Source of the DNA: Seminavis robusta
Taxonomy: Eukaryota; Bacillariophyta; Bacillariophyceae; Naviculales; Naviculaceae
Direction: 5' to 3'
DNA: 64,000 bases
Assembly (NCBI GenBank): GCA_903772945.1
Contig: CAICTM010000421.1
Span: forward strand, 1-64,000
Both the position numbers and the translations under genes were made by a program. The notes beneath the pieces are model-generated. The model searched no databases and was not told where the DNA came from. It was given only the letters and a program-made list of their open reading frames with translations. The first letter of the stretch is position 1, and each line of letters begins with the position of its first letter. This document shows positions 1 to 9,333 of this stretch, piece after piece.

Positions 1-680
1 CGTGACGACCTTCGCAGCAGTAGCGAGAGGATCACAACGAAGCTTGGAACCACCGCAAAGATGCCTCGACTCCAGACGATCAAACAACCACAGAGAAAAG
101 CTAGGCACCATCTAGAGCGAACGTGAGCAAGCTGGCGTGTATAGTGCATGGGACCTTGTTCCATCGTTGTCGTCGTGATGTCTTCGAGAGGAAGAAGAAT
201 GAGAGAAAAAGCTTTCTTGAGGCAACGGCGTTGTCATTTCCAACGAACTTTCTTGGTTTTGAGCCTCGTACCGTTTGAAATCAAAATCAAAATGAAAAAC
301 GATGACCGACTCGACTCAACTTCAAAATGAAACAACCCTAACGCGATCGGTTAAGGTACCGGTACCTTTCGACGTACCGGTATGGTACTGGTACTGGTAC
401 TGGTACGGAGGGAGCAAATCAAATCGCCGACGCGATGACAAACCTAATTTGGACGATAATGGTAGTTGTAGGTTTGCCCCAGTTCGGGTATCATTCCCAG
501 GCACTTGCATGAAGACTTTCATGTCAAGTCCAGCAATCAATCAAAACATACCTTACTGGAGTCTTTTGGAGTCCAGCTAGCTGGAGCTTTGGAGCCGTAT
601 CTCTCGTTTGCATGAACTAAGTTTTTGCGTCGTGTTATGTGCTTGCACTCTGTAATGTTACCCCTCCTTCGATCAATCGT
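1..680. other. No gene recognised
   Basis: Short ORFs occur on both strands but none has recognisable domains or convincing composition. The only structure seen is the GGTAC-rich simple repeat at 354-407. This is presumably intergenic DNA downstream of the minus-strand MsrB-like gene. Confidence 0.5.
354..407. repeat. GGTACC/GGTACT simple repeat
   Basis: An imperfect array of GGTACC followed by about four tandem TACTGG hexamers. It creates the Trp-Tyr and Tyr-Gln dipeptide runs in overlapping spurious ORFs. Confidence 0.8.
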
Positions 681-1298
681 TCAATTGGTTGGAGGCCGCC
701 CTGCAATACTGACGAGATTGATGCAATATCGATTTCCTTTTTCATCTGGCAGATTGTGTCCCAAATGTGTCCCTGTAATGGATACACATTCTCCCTCGGG
801 ACCTTCCAAACACCTGACAAAATCCCAGTTGACTTCGGCATCTCGAAAACTGGGCCATCCGTGGTCGTGACTTTCTTGAGTGAATTCTTGCAGTGATCGG
901 CCTTGTGGTGCCGTGAATAGCAGGTTACCCGTGACACTATCGTAAAAGTCGTACACTTCGTCCTGTCGTTGTCGTTCTATCATGTTGAGCAAATTGGTGG
1001 CGGTTCCCTTGTATTCGGCATATCTTCGGTTGTAGTTGCAAATGCGATTGGCCGTCTCGAAATCCATACCCCATTTTAGGTCGTCTTGCACTGGCTTGTG
1101 TGACGTTCCATGCGCTTTGGGATTCATGATATCGTCTTCCTTGCCCAGAATGGGATATTGTTGTTGTTCCCAAAGAGACACCCGAACTCGAAGTAGTGCC
1201 GGACGCGTGGGAAGAAAGGATGCGTCGACGATGATGGGCGGCAAAGACACCAATGCTAGTGCCCAAACGGATGCGAGCGGTAGATTAGCGAGTGTCAT
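681..1298 (-). CDS. MsrB/SelR-like methionine sulfoxide reductase domain protein, possibly plastid-targeted
   Basis: The 205-residue ORF has a C-terminal SelR (MsrB) fold signature: GWPSF at about residues 147-151, HLGH at 178-181 and RYCIN at 190-194. Cys192 sits where MsrB enzymes carry the catalytic cysteine that reduces methionine-R-sulfoxide. The two CxxC zinc-binding pairs of classical MsrB are absent; the first is replaced by a Phe-Tyr-Asp stretch before LLF. Residues 1-26 form a hydrophobic signal peptide ending DAS, followed by FLPT. This resembles the Phe-at-+1, Pro-at-+3 cleavage context of diatom plastid bipartite leaders. Plastid or secretory targeting is inference. The ORF is intact with a TGA stop. 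Divergence from canonical MsrB means activity is likely but not assured. Confidence 0.75.
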   Translation of the reverse strand: MTLANLPLASVWALALVSLPPIIVDASFLPTRPALLRVRVSLWEQQQYPILGKEDDIMNPKAHGTSHKPVQDDLKWGMDFETANRICNYNRRYAEYKGTATNLLNMIERQRQDEVYDFYDSVTGNLLFTAPQGRSLQEFTQESHDHGWPSFRDAEVNWDFVRCLEGPEGECVSITGTHLGHNLPDEKGNRYCINLVSIAGRPPTN

Positions 1299-2153
1299 CT
1301 TCTTGCAGTTCTGAAGATGTTGTATTGCAGTGACGGTGGTAGCAGGCTCAAACTAAACGCCTTATTTCTCGCTGCTTGCTTTCCCGGTGCTTCCCAGCTT
1401 CCCTTTTGTGGGTGTTGACACCACAAATCCATTCCATGGTCGACGTCACTGTTTGGAACACTTCCTGGGCCCTGTGTGCGTGCTGTAATCATTTCAGCCG
1501 CGCATGAAGCAAGTCTCGAACCTCCCAGACGAACTTTGTTCAGCCAACGCTTGGCTTGGGCGCTCCAGTTTCCACGCACAGCCATCCAAGCCTCTATCTG
1601 CCGTAGATTCAATTCAATTCTAAACTTTGTATTGTACCACCTGCAGATTGAGTGCTGGCTGAGAGTGAGGAGCGACTGGAGCAATCCATGGCAGGATAAA
1701 ACAAAATGGAATCTTTAGGAGCCTGATTTTCCCTCGAAAAATTTGGAGATAGCTACATGTATTGCTTTTCAAGGGGGTGTCTGTGAATGTGTTGGGGAGC
1801 TTGCTGGTCCTCTGAAAGTATTAGCTAGCTGGATCAGGCTTGCTACGACTAGTTGTACAACAACTGTTGATATGAAGCTATGTAGTGTCAATGACAAGGC
1901 TGCACTTGAGCTAGCCTCGGTGATCCACTTCAAGTTTCAACGTCTCAGTTCCTTCGATGGCCAGCGTTTCAACGAATGTGTGCGGAAGAGCAGAAGCACA
2001 CACGCCATGCATTCTTTTTGAAGAGGGACACACACGCAACATGTACGATGGTGAAATTTTCATAAAAAGCCGCCTTGTGTGACGAGTGTCAGAAGCATCG
2101 CCAACCACAAAGATTCTGTTTAAAAAGTATGGTAGCAGCAAAGAGAGAGCAAG
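1299..2153. other. Intergenic region between divergent genes
   Basis: About 850 bp separates the start codons of the MsrB-like gene (minus) and the F-box/ankyrin gene (plus), so it should hold both promoters. No convincing gene, repeat or TATA element was recognised. Short ORFs on both strands lack domain signatures. Confidence 0.4.
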
Positions 2154-3074
2154 ATGGATGGAATTCAACTCGATCTGCTTGCCCCCATCGCAGCATTCCT
2201 CTCAGTTCCAGATCAAGTCTCCCTTGGATGCACGTGCAGAGATTTGGAGACAAAGGTCCGGTTTGTCATCGCAACGCAGCTACGAGACGCGAGAGCATGT
2301 TTGGATCAATGGAAAGCGGAGAATGCCGTCACAATAACTCTAAACAGCTCAGACTTTGAAGATTTGAACGTTTTTGCTAGAGAGGCAATGTCAATCGAGG
2401 CAGAAAGGACTATCATGGAACTGCAATACCTCGCGTTGAAAGTGACAACTGCAGCTTTGGCCACGTCGGGTGCTGATCTCCTCGACTCGTGTTGCCATGA
2501 GCTTGCCAAATCCTGCCAAGGTGGAGGGATCTTTGTCACCAGTCTTCACTTTGCAGCTGGCAACGGTGACGCTGACCTGTGCCGCCTCCTTTTGACTCGA
2601 GGTGCCTCTGTCAATCCAAACATTTTCATCCCGAACGATCTGAGTAGCTTGGACCAAACGGAAGAAACCAGCAATAGAGACGACGGCGCCTATGCAAGCC
2701 AGTATCGTTGGGGCTTTATAACCCCCATGAGACTGGCCATGACCTTTGGTCACGCTGATGTTGTCGAGTTACTAAGGGGGCATGGAGGCATTGCTTGTGA
2801 AACGGTTCAAGTCCCTTGCAAAGAAATCTCGTGGAAACTTGGGTTTCAGTGCTTTTGCCAGGATCGTCTTGATGATGAACTTCCGCCTCTCCCAGATGGA
2901 GCTTGTTGGACGAGGCAAGGAAATGAGGAAGAGTTGTACTACAAGAACACTCGCTCAGATCAGCTTGACGGCACAAACCACGTGTTGTTTACCGCGGACA
3001 TGCAACAAACGGTCATCCATTTGGCGCACTGCCAAGAGTATGGAGGAGAGCATCCCAGCTGTGCTATTCAGTGA
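2154..3074 (+). CDS. F-box/ankyrin-repeat protein
   Basis: The intact 306-residue ORF starts with an F-box-like segment at residues 4-35 (LDLLAPIAAFLSVPDQVSL, then CTCRDL), the usual Skp1-binding helix pattern of SCF ubiquitin-ligase adaptors. A coiled helical linker follows. Two ankyrin repeats are then visible: one around residues 127-155 (TSLHFAAGNGDADLCRLLL, then TRGASVNP) and one around 189-213 (TPMRLAMTFGHADVVELL, then GHGG). The C-terminal 90 residues are Cys- and acid-containing without a recognised domain. The likely role is target recognition for ubiquitination or another protein-protein adaptor function; the substrate cannot be inferred. An upstream in-frame extension is not supported, and the methionine at 2154 directly precedes the F-box. 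Confidence 0.72.
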   Translation: MDGIQLDLLAPIAAFLSVPDQVSLGCTCRDLETKVRFVIATQLRDARACLDQWKAENAVTITLNSSDFEDLNVFAREAMSIEAERTIMELQYLALKVTTAALATSGADLLDSCCHELAKSCQGGGIFVTSLHFAAGNGDADLCRLLLTRGASVNPNIFIPNDLSSLDQTEETSNRDDGAYASQYRWGFITPMRLAMTFGHADVVELLRGHGGIACETVQVPCKEISWKLGFQCFCQDRLDDELPPLPDGACWTRQGNEEELYYKNTRSDQLDGTNHVLFTADMQQTVIHLAHCQEYGGEHPSCAIQ

Positions 3075-3652
3075 AGCCCTTTACAACAGAAACCTCCCAT
3101 TGACCTTTTTTACCACAGTCCAGAAGAGCAGGTTCACTAACTTTTTCTGAATCGGTCGTCCTCCCTTTTTGCACTTCGATCAGCAGTGGAACGATTTATA
3201 GATCTTTGATTGGGGCTTTTTCAACGCCTTCTTTAAACTCTTGGCCTAGTCACCAAGGAGAAAGACATGTTGGGTCGCACAGTAGTTCAAAAATATTGAG
3301 GATAGTTCATCGTAGGATCCCCTCAAAGATGCCTACCATATTGGATACACCCACACCTCTGACGCCTTGTGGGCAGTGCATTGAAACACATGATTACCGT
3401 CTTCAATCTGCCCATACTTGCCATCCTTCGTGTTCCCGAGCTCTTTCACTTGCTGCATGCTTCCCGAAGCCAAAACCAACGGCACTTATCGGACGACAGT
3501 ATGCCAGGCAACCAACTGGTAATGATCCCTCTCTTTTCTTTGCTTTTAGTGTTAGTTTCTATATCGAAAGAAAGAAAACGAATGAGATGCATGAGGTACC
3601 GGTAAGGAAAGCAATACAATCACGGCGACAAGCGGGAACATCCAAGCAGCTC
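3075..3652. other. Intergenic, no supported gene
   Basis: About 580 bp between the ankyrin gene and the acidic-repeat pseudogene. A 164-codon plus-strand ORF (3206-3700) has no recognisable domain and an irregular composition, so it is not called. Confidence 0.4.
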
Positions 3653-4933
3653 TTACCTTCCAGTCCTCTTTACTGCAATCAACTTTTGATAGTTCCGTGA
3701 TTTCATTCTGGGGCTCCGAAAAGTCGAGTTCACATTCCCTGCATCGACCTTTTGTGTCCACTTTTCCGCTCGCCGCCGAGCTTGATATGCCGCCTTCTCA
3801 TCATCACTAACACCATAACCATCCAAAAGAGATCCCATTGCCGCTGTCGGTGCTTTGTTGACTAGCGCTTTGTTGGCTGCATTATCTTCTATTTCTTTGG
3901 ATCCTGCATCTTCTTCGTCATTTGTCGGCCGTCTGGTCCTGACCTTTGTCAGCTTCTTCATCTGACCCCGCTGATTCACCATTGCCCTTGGATGTCTTGT
4001 CATTGGCATCTTCCATATGTTCATCCTTGTTGTCCACTGCCCCGGTCGGTGGTTTGTCAACAGTTACTGCAGTATCCTCCGTTTCTTCTTAGACTAGTCA
4101 TCGTCGGCGGTCTTGCTCTGATCCTAATCCTGGTCCTTGGCCGATTCTTCCTTTTCGGACTCCGTGTCCTTCGCCCCTTCAACGAGATCGCCATCATCGT
4201 CGGCGGTCTTGCTCTGATCTTCATCCTGGTCCTTGGCCGATGCTTCCTTTTCGGACTCCCCTTCGCCTGTTCAACGAGATCGCCATCCATCTTCTCGGGG
4301 TTGTCAACTACCATATCTTCACGGTCGGCGTCTTCCACAGCAGACTCCAGACCGCCAACTCTTGGGGGTGATGCTGCCTTCTTTCCGTCGTCTTGATCGG
4401 CGTCCTTATCCTATTGTTCGACATCTCTTGTGCCACCAGCCGTTGCCAGAGCTTCATCATCCTTGTCGTCATCATCAGAGGCCGATGCCTTCTCACCTTC
4501 TTGTTCGTCATTGTCGTTGGATGTCTTGTCATTGGCATCTTCCATGTCATCGTCGTCATTGTCCATTGCCGGTGGTTTGTCGACAGCTGCATCTTCTTCA
4601 TCATCGTCTTGTTCGTCATCGTCGTTGGATGTCTTGTCATTGGCATCGTCCATGTCTTCGTCGTCATTGTCCATTGCTGGTGGTTTGTCGACAGCTGCAT
4701 CTTCTTCGTCATCGTTGTTTGAAGGTCTTGCCATTGGCATCGTCCATATCTTCGTCGTCAGTGTTCATTGCCGGTGGTTTGTCGACAGCTGCATCTTCTT
4801 CGCCATCCGTCTTCTCCAGGTTTGCTGCTGTCCTTGGCCAATTCTGACTTTTCGAACGCTTCCAAACCGACTGATCAATCAAATCAGCCCTTGTGCACTT
4901 TTTCCTTTCGCCCTTGGATACACTAGCTAGCAC
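3653..4933 (-). pseudogene. Acidic tandem-repeat protein, broken
   Basis: Reading from a Met at 4933, the minus strand encodes a basic leader of about 45 residues and then Asp/Glu-rich repeats built on a unit like EEDAAVDKPPAM plus DEDMDDANDKTS. Further units based on KDQDEDQSKTADDDGDLVE follow, then a mixed-charge C-terminus (GSLLDGYGVSDDEKAAYQ and beyond). The frame changes near 4722, where one base is extra relative to the sister repeats. It changes again near 4258, where a repeat lacks ACAC relative to its neighbour. In-frame TAG codons occur at 4411 and in the later repeats. The region left of 4375 is single copy, so the lesions are probably real. No family is recognised; this could also be an intron-containing gene, but the nonsense codons argue for decay. 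Confidence 0.5.
4521..4810 (-). repeat. Tandem repeat, period about 108 bp (36 codons)
   Basis: Three head-to-tail copies of a segment containing GGTGGTTTGTCGACAGCTGC, with the GATGTCTTGTCATTGGCATC motif at 4520 and 4628 (108 bp apart). A third copy is shortened and shifted by one base near 4722, and a degenerate copy lies near 4008-4085. The repeats encode the acidic units of the surrounding pseudogene. Confidence 0.8.
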
Positions 4934-4959
4934 TAGATCGCTCTGTCTTTCTGTGCACC

Positions 4960-5376
4960 ATGCCGTACACTGCTACTAGGGCCTTTCGATCTGTCCTCTA
5001 TGGCTTTCGTGCCTCCTCTGCTGTCCGCGTCGACCCCCTATCACTCTTGGTCGCCCAGCATTGGCCCGGATTGACCCTGCTGATTCGATTCGATTCTTTC
5101 CATGCTCCCACCTTACTCCCTGATCCTGTCATTCAAGACCACAGGTGAGCTCCTCGTTCGCAGCTTTTGACATTTCTGCTTCTGGCCTCTTTGGCCCTGA
5201 AGCTACTGCTGTTCTTCATCAATGGCTATCAAGATTTTGGCTCAGAAGTGGTCCAAGCCCTACTTGCTCCCATTCATTCTTCCTTTTTTGCCGTCGGCTT
5301 GCATGTGGGGCATGTGTCCCTCCTGTCATTCATTGCCAAGAACCACCGTCGTTTGGGCGGGGCCATCATTAATTAA
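4960..5376 (+). pseudogene. Small ORF with one in-frame TGA, unknown function
   Basis: A single reading frame of 138 codons runs from ATG 4960 to TAA 5374-5376, interrupted only by TGA at 5146-5148. The first 62 residues are rich in Ala, Arg, Leu and Ser, like a targeting presequence (MPYTATRAFRSVLYGFR start). The second part contains a hydrophobic segment of about 20 residues (LLTFLLLASLALKLLLFF) and a His- and Gly-containing C-terminus. The TGA is also present in copy B (24842-24844), so it is not a random read error. No family is recognised. It could be a decayed gene or chance; a selenocysteine reading lacks support. Confidence 0.3.
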
Positions 5377-6275
5377 GACGCTTTCCACAAGGACGCACAG
5401 AGATGAGAGACATGCATCTTTGATGTACCGTATGTTTCCAATGCTCGTGGAGCCTTAAAGCACCCAGGAGCAGCAGGAAAATCTTCTGTTGCCACCTTGC
5501 ACAAAGGGCAGAGACAAAGCCTAATGCCATTCTCAGATGACCGGAGACGAGTCGCGTCATGTAAAACGATGATCATTGACTGGCTGGCCAATGCCAAAAG
5601 ATCCACACCATGCTGATACAGTAATCCATAATAGCCATTCGTTCATTGATCAGTGGAAGTCTTCGTGTCGTCACGTTGTGGATGAGCCAATCCGTTGATC
5701 CAATCAAGTCAGCGTCGATCGATCCGATCTCAGTGCTTTGTCGAGGAATATAGTGGCGTCTCTCCGTGGAAGAGAAAGCGATCATCATGTCCACCGTTGA
5801 AGAGGGGGGAGACGTCTGGCAAAGAGGTTGGGTTGAAGAGTAGCCATTCCTAAGAAGTGAACATCTTTGCGTCGTTTGCGTCCAGCTTATCATGTGGAGA
5901 CTTCTTCAAAATGAGTAGCCTCCTTCCGTTGCTGAGATGTTGAGAGGAGTAGCAGCAGTAAAGGAGGTAACATACATCATCTTGATCGGTGGAAGCATGC
6001 AGAAGTGTCGATCCATCGCTGCAGCTGCTTCCAGCCTGCCGGTATCCAAACAAGAGGAGCCTGTCATGGTGGAGTATGGTAGCCTTTGTACGCGAGGAAT
6101 GGCCACTGCAGACGACGTTTTAGCATGGGGAAACGAAGTTTGTTTTGAGTGTTGTTTGTATCAATGGGAAGTTACTATGGATTAGAGAGAGCTAATAAGA
6201 TGAGGATGGGGACAGAGTGTAGTTGTAATAATAATAAAAATAAAAAAATAAATAACTATAAAGGGGATTACGTGA
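5377..6275. other. Region with only fragmentary ORFs
   Basis: Minus-strand fragments include a Cys-containing stretch (LCLCPLCKVATEDF, then GC) at about 5450-5520 and phrases reminiscent of ankyrin repeats (DGSTLLHAS near 5990; TAATPLNISATEGG near 5930). They are scattered over different frames with many stops, so at most this is a decayed ankyrin-type gene. An AT-rich run of AAT/AAAT units lies at 6222-6260. Confidence 0.3.
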
Positions 6276-6906
6276 AAGGAACGGTACTAGGTAACGTCCG
6301 CTTGTAAAAAGTATGGGAAGGGATCAAGGGGTTCTGGGCGTGAAGTAGGCATATATGGACCGGCAAGGACTGAGGACGGGGATGAACCGGAGGAATAGAG
6401 GGATCGAGCTTGGCATGTAATAGCGCGTTGAAAGTGTTGTGCTAAGTGGGTAGATAGATTGAGGGCAAGGGATTGGTGTGCCCAGCGTGAAGGTGTGTAG
6501 GGTTGGGTGTCAATGGAGTAGTTGGTGGGGGTGACAAAGTGGTATCAGCAGTGGGGAGAATGGCGGTTGGGGCTGAAAGGAGTTGGCTGTAGAGCGTTGG
6601 GAGTGGGGGGAGCTTGGCAGACCAGGGGGTGCTGGGAGGGGGGATGGTGGCGAGTGGAGCCGTAGAGAAGGGCATGGGCGAAGGGTCCCAGTCCAAGAAA
6701 TGGGTCCACTGTGAAGGGGAGCAGGATGATGCCTGCATTTTGGAGAGCAGAAAAGTATTGTATGTTGTTTGTGAGGAAATGGGAAAGTTGTGCTGTGGTT
6801 GCTTGAGGTGACACCGTTGGTTACACGTGGAAGCAGTTGAGGTGTCTTCGTAGGGATAGGGCAAGCGTCTGGCCGTAGTTAAAACGTTAGCGTTAGGGTT
6901 CATCAT
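6276..6906 (-). pseudogene. Unidentified broken minus-strand ORF, Pro/Ser/Thr-rich
   Basis: One frame is open from 6814 (MSPQATTAQLSHFLTNN start) to 6276 except for a TGA at 6545-6547. It contains a hydrophobic stretch (IILLPFTVDPFLGLGPFAHA), then Pro/Ser-rich sequence, ending LQADVT. A second frame of the same strand (6442-6906) is also open. Copy B (25978-26511) keeps 177 codons of the same region with different small indels. No domain is recognised. It diverges from the plus-strand ORF starting at 7125, with about 300 bp between. Confidence 0.3.
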
Positions 6907-7124
6907 TTTGCCGCCTGAACGCGTGGCTGCTCACTTTTTCGGTTCGTTGAGCTCAAAGCGACCTCCATTGGAGGAGTTCATTCTCTTGTCTTTGTACACC
7001 AACAACAGTTGATGTACAAAGCCTTCGTTTTCCTACCTCTGCCTCATCGCTACCAGACATCTCGTCCCGTTCCGCCTTTTGCTTCTTCATCTTTGTCGCG
7101 ACCCTTTCTTCCGTCTTTCTTCCC

Positions 7125-8517
7125 ATGACCGACAACGATCCTCTTCTTTCTCCGACGGCTGCCATCGCCCAGCCCCTTCTTCTTCAGGGTCTCCTAGGGC
7201 CCCGGCTTGTCCATACTCAAGATCTTCCCACTTCCATCCTTCCCCGATCCAACTCCTGGAATGATCCTGCTATCATGCAATCCGACTCCACTTCGGCTAT
7301 CGCCGCTTCCCGCTTCCGCTCCACCCTCCAGGATTCCCAACTTCATGGCCTCTCTGCCAAATACACTGCTCCTTCCAACCTCTCGGACTCCTTCTCCGAC
7401 CTTCTCGCGAAATCCATTCACAGCGGACCCCACACTCATGCCTGGTCTCGCACTGAAGCCTACAATCTCATGCCCCACCGTGACATTGGAGGCTTCCTCA
7501 TCATCGCCAAGTTCCGCCTTGCCGACGGCTCTCTTTCAGCCCCCCTCTTCTGCATCACGGGACCCCCCGTTGTGGCTCCGCCCACTTCCATTGGCTCTTC
7601 CAACAGCCTCTTCCCGTCGGCTTCCATGCCGCCTGATACTCAACTGGCCACTCAAGTGCCCTTTCCACCCCACGTTCAGCCCATGGCCCTCCCGTTCGCC
7701 ACTCAATCTCGCTCCACCATCGCTTCCTTAGCCACCTCCTCGTCTCCTGACTCCATCATCGACGACCTACCCATTGGGGTCATCCCAGACGCCTGCAACA
7801 TCTTCGAATTAGTCCCAATCCACAACTCCGTCATGAACGTCATGCAAGACCTCCCCGAGACGCATCCGTTCATTGCCAACAACATCTGGATTCCCGACAT
7901 CATCCCCGATGATTCTTCTCAGGCATCCACGCCCAACTTAGAACTCATCACCACTCTCCGCGAAGGAGCTGTACCACCATGTCCTCTCGTAGCACCCTTG
8001 CCTTGGCCCAAACCAGCTCCACCTGGCTCAACCACCACTATTCCTCTAGCGAACGCCAACTCCCAGCCATCATTCGCGACCCAAATCTACCTCAAACCCA
8101 TGGAGTCCAACAGCTCCCCTGACATCTCCCATGGAATCATCTTTGCCCCCAATAGTTGATCTTGTTACCAAGCCAGTGCCATGTGTTGTGGCCCTCTGGT
8201 TTCCATGACACCCGTCGATGTGCCAAATCGGGTTCGCAGTGGCTCGTCACTTCCTTACCTTCTTCTACCAATGCTCCAATGTCGACCGATGGGCCGCGGA
8301 TGCCTGGGATGGGAAGTACTTCCGATATGTAGGCTCCATTCCCTCCCGCCACTGGCCTCCCCATTGGTTTAGTCGCGGACATCACCAACATCTCTCTCAT
8401 CCAGCTTACCGCCGCTATAGCCCATCTTGCCTATGAGGATGACACCAAACAAATCGAGTGGCTCTTGAACCCCATCACCGAGCTATGGTACCAAGCCGCT
8501 CAAGATTCTCCCAACAT
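7125..8517 (+). pseudogene. Unidentified ORF truncated by a Copia LTR
   Basis: ATG 7125 opens 344 codons (stop 8157-8159) of Ser/Pro/Thr-rich sequence with a denser core around residues 75-140 (HAWSRTEAYNLMPHRDIGGF, then LADGSLSAPLFCITG). Coding character continues after the stop in two other frames, first around 8218-8360 and then 8370-8517 (LTAAIAHLAYEDDTKQIEWL). It is cut exactly where the 144-bp LTR begins at 8518. The gene is therefore both frameshifted and 3'-truncated by the insertion. No family is recognised; a gag-like or host low-complexity protein is possible. Copy B (26824-28214) is the same with more indels. Confidence 0.4.
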
Positions 8518-8661
8518 TGCGACAATACCATTGTGTATTGATTAATTTAAAGATCTAAGAGATGTAAAGTTTGTATTTCCAAATAAGTGAGCAGTTATTG
8601 ATTATTTTCTAGAATAAGCCTGCAATTTGTGAAGCTGAATTGTAAGCTGTATCCCGTCGCA
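8518..8661 (-). repeat. Solo-type 144-bp Copia LTR (family 1), 3' end
   Basis: On the minus strand it runs TGCGACGGGAT to TATTGTCGCA, so the ends are the perfect inverted hexamers TGCGAC/GTCGCA. A purine tract AAGGGAG immediately precedes it (8662-8668) and the RNase H stop lies 70 bp further in. Related copies lie at 11327-11476, 12833-12979, 28215-28364 and 31004-31154. It is very short for a Copia LTR. Confidence 0.8.
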
Positions 8662-8733
8662 CTCCCTTACAGCTGAAATGAAGCTGTAGCAAGAAACGAT
8701 AGGAGAGGGTCCCTAGCAACGTGCTGAGGTAGA

Positions 8734-9024
8734 TTACCATCCCATGAGGAGCTTCCGAATGACAGCAAACTGTGGAGCGGGCAGACCCTTAGTGAAGATG
8801 TCGGCCCGTTGTTCCAGAGTTGGAATGTACTTGGCCACGATGCCTTTCGATTCCCTGATATTCGACCTAAAGAAGTGGTACTTCAATGCCAAATACTTGT
8901 TGCGTGCTGACATCTTGGGAACATTCACAAGAGACAGGCAACCTTGGTTGTCTTCGAACACTGTAGAGCGCACAAGACTGTCAGTAATCACAGGCATATG
9001 TAGTTTGGTACCAATTTCCTTGAG
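8734..9024 (-). pseudogene. Copia family-1 pol C-terminus (RNase H end)
   Basis: The fragment encodes the last ~95 residues of a Copia polyprotein: the RNase H aspartate context (STVFEDNQGCLSL), then YHFFRSNI, and the typical C-terminus (ADIFTKGLPAPQFAVIRKLL, MGW, stop). Compared with the fuller copies (12240-12760 plus strand; 31230-31680 minus strand), it is cut at CTCAAG, where sequence switches to the DIRS-like element. It is a remnant only and cannot be functional. Confidence 0.8.
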
Positions 9025-9333
9025 CCGAGCGCAGACAAGCTGCGCTCGCCCAGAGCAGCTAGACACAACTAGTAGAGGATTAGGTGAGTGGAGAACTCGC
9101 CATTTACTGAGCCGACCGTCTCCAGTCCCCGGGGTACCATTCGGGACTGGGGAGTCCCGGATGGATCCCACACGGCAAAAGGGAGTCCCGGGAATGTGAT
9201 GTTCACGGGACAGCCTTGAGTCGTGCAACCCAAAAGCCAAAGGCAGAACAGGGAGGGAGCGTAGCGGGGTGGAGAAGCCGTTACCCCCTGTCCAGGTGGA
9301 GGCGAGGACAGGGGGCCGAGGACTAGGGGTAGG
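9025..9333 (-). mobile_element. 3' terminal region of DIRS-like element
   Basis: The noncoding end of the DIRS-like retroelement lies between the recombinase stop and the junction with Copia family 1. It contains a GGGACTGGGGAGTCCC-type internal inverted motif near 9139-9160 and a terminal hairpin at 9026-9048. Inverted terminal repeats matching the other end of the element could not be aligned by eye. Confidence 0.55.
9026..9048. repeat. Terminal hairpin, 9-bp stem
   Basis: CGAGCGCAG, loop ACAAG, CTGCGCTCG: a perfect 9-bp stem with a 5-nt loop, located within 2 bp of the Copia/DIRS junction. The opposite element end also carries a perfect hairpin (48046-48071). Confidence 0.75.

Noticed and set aside
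4233-4930. Plus-strand Ser/His/Arg-rich ORFs over the acidic repeats
   Set aside because: They are antisense or shifted shadows of the acidic repeat units. Several frames are open merely because the repeat period is a multiple of three.
5145-5163. A 19-nt intron (GTGAGC...GCAG) removing the in-frame TGA at 5146
   Set aside because: It is too short for spliceosomal removal, and removing it would shift the frame.
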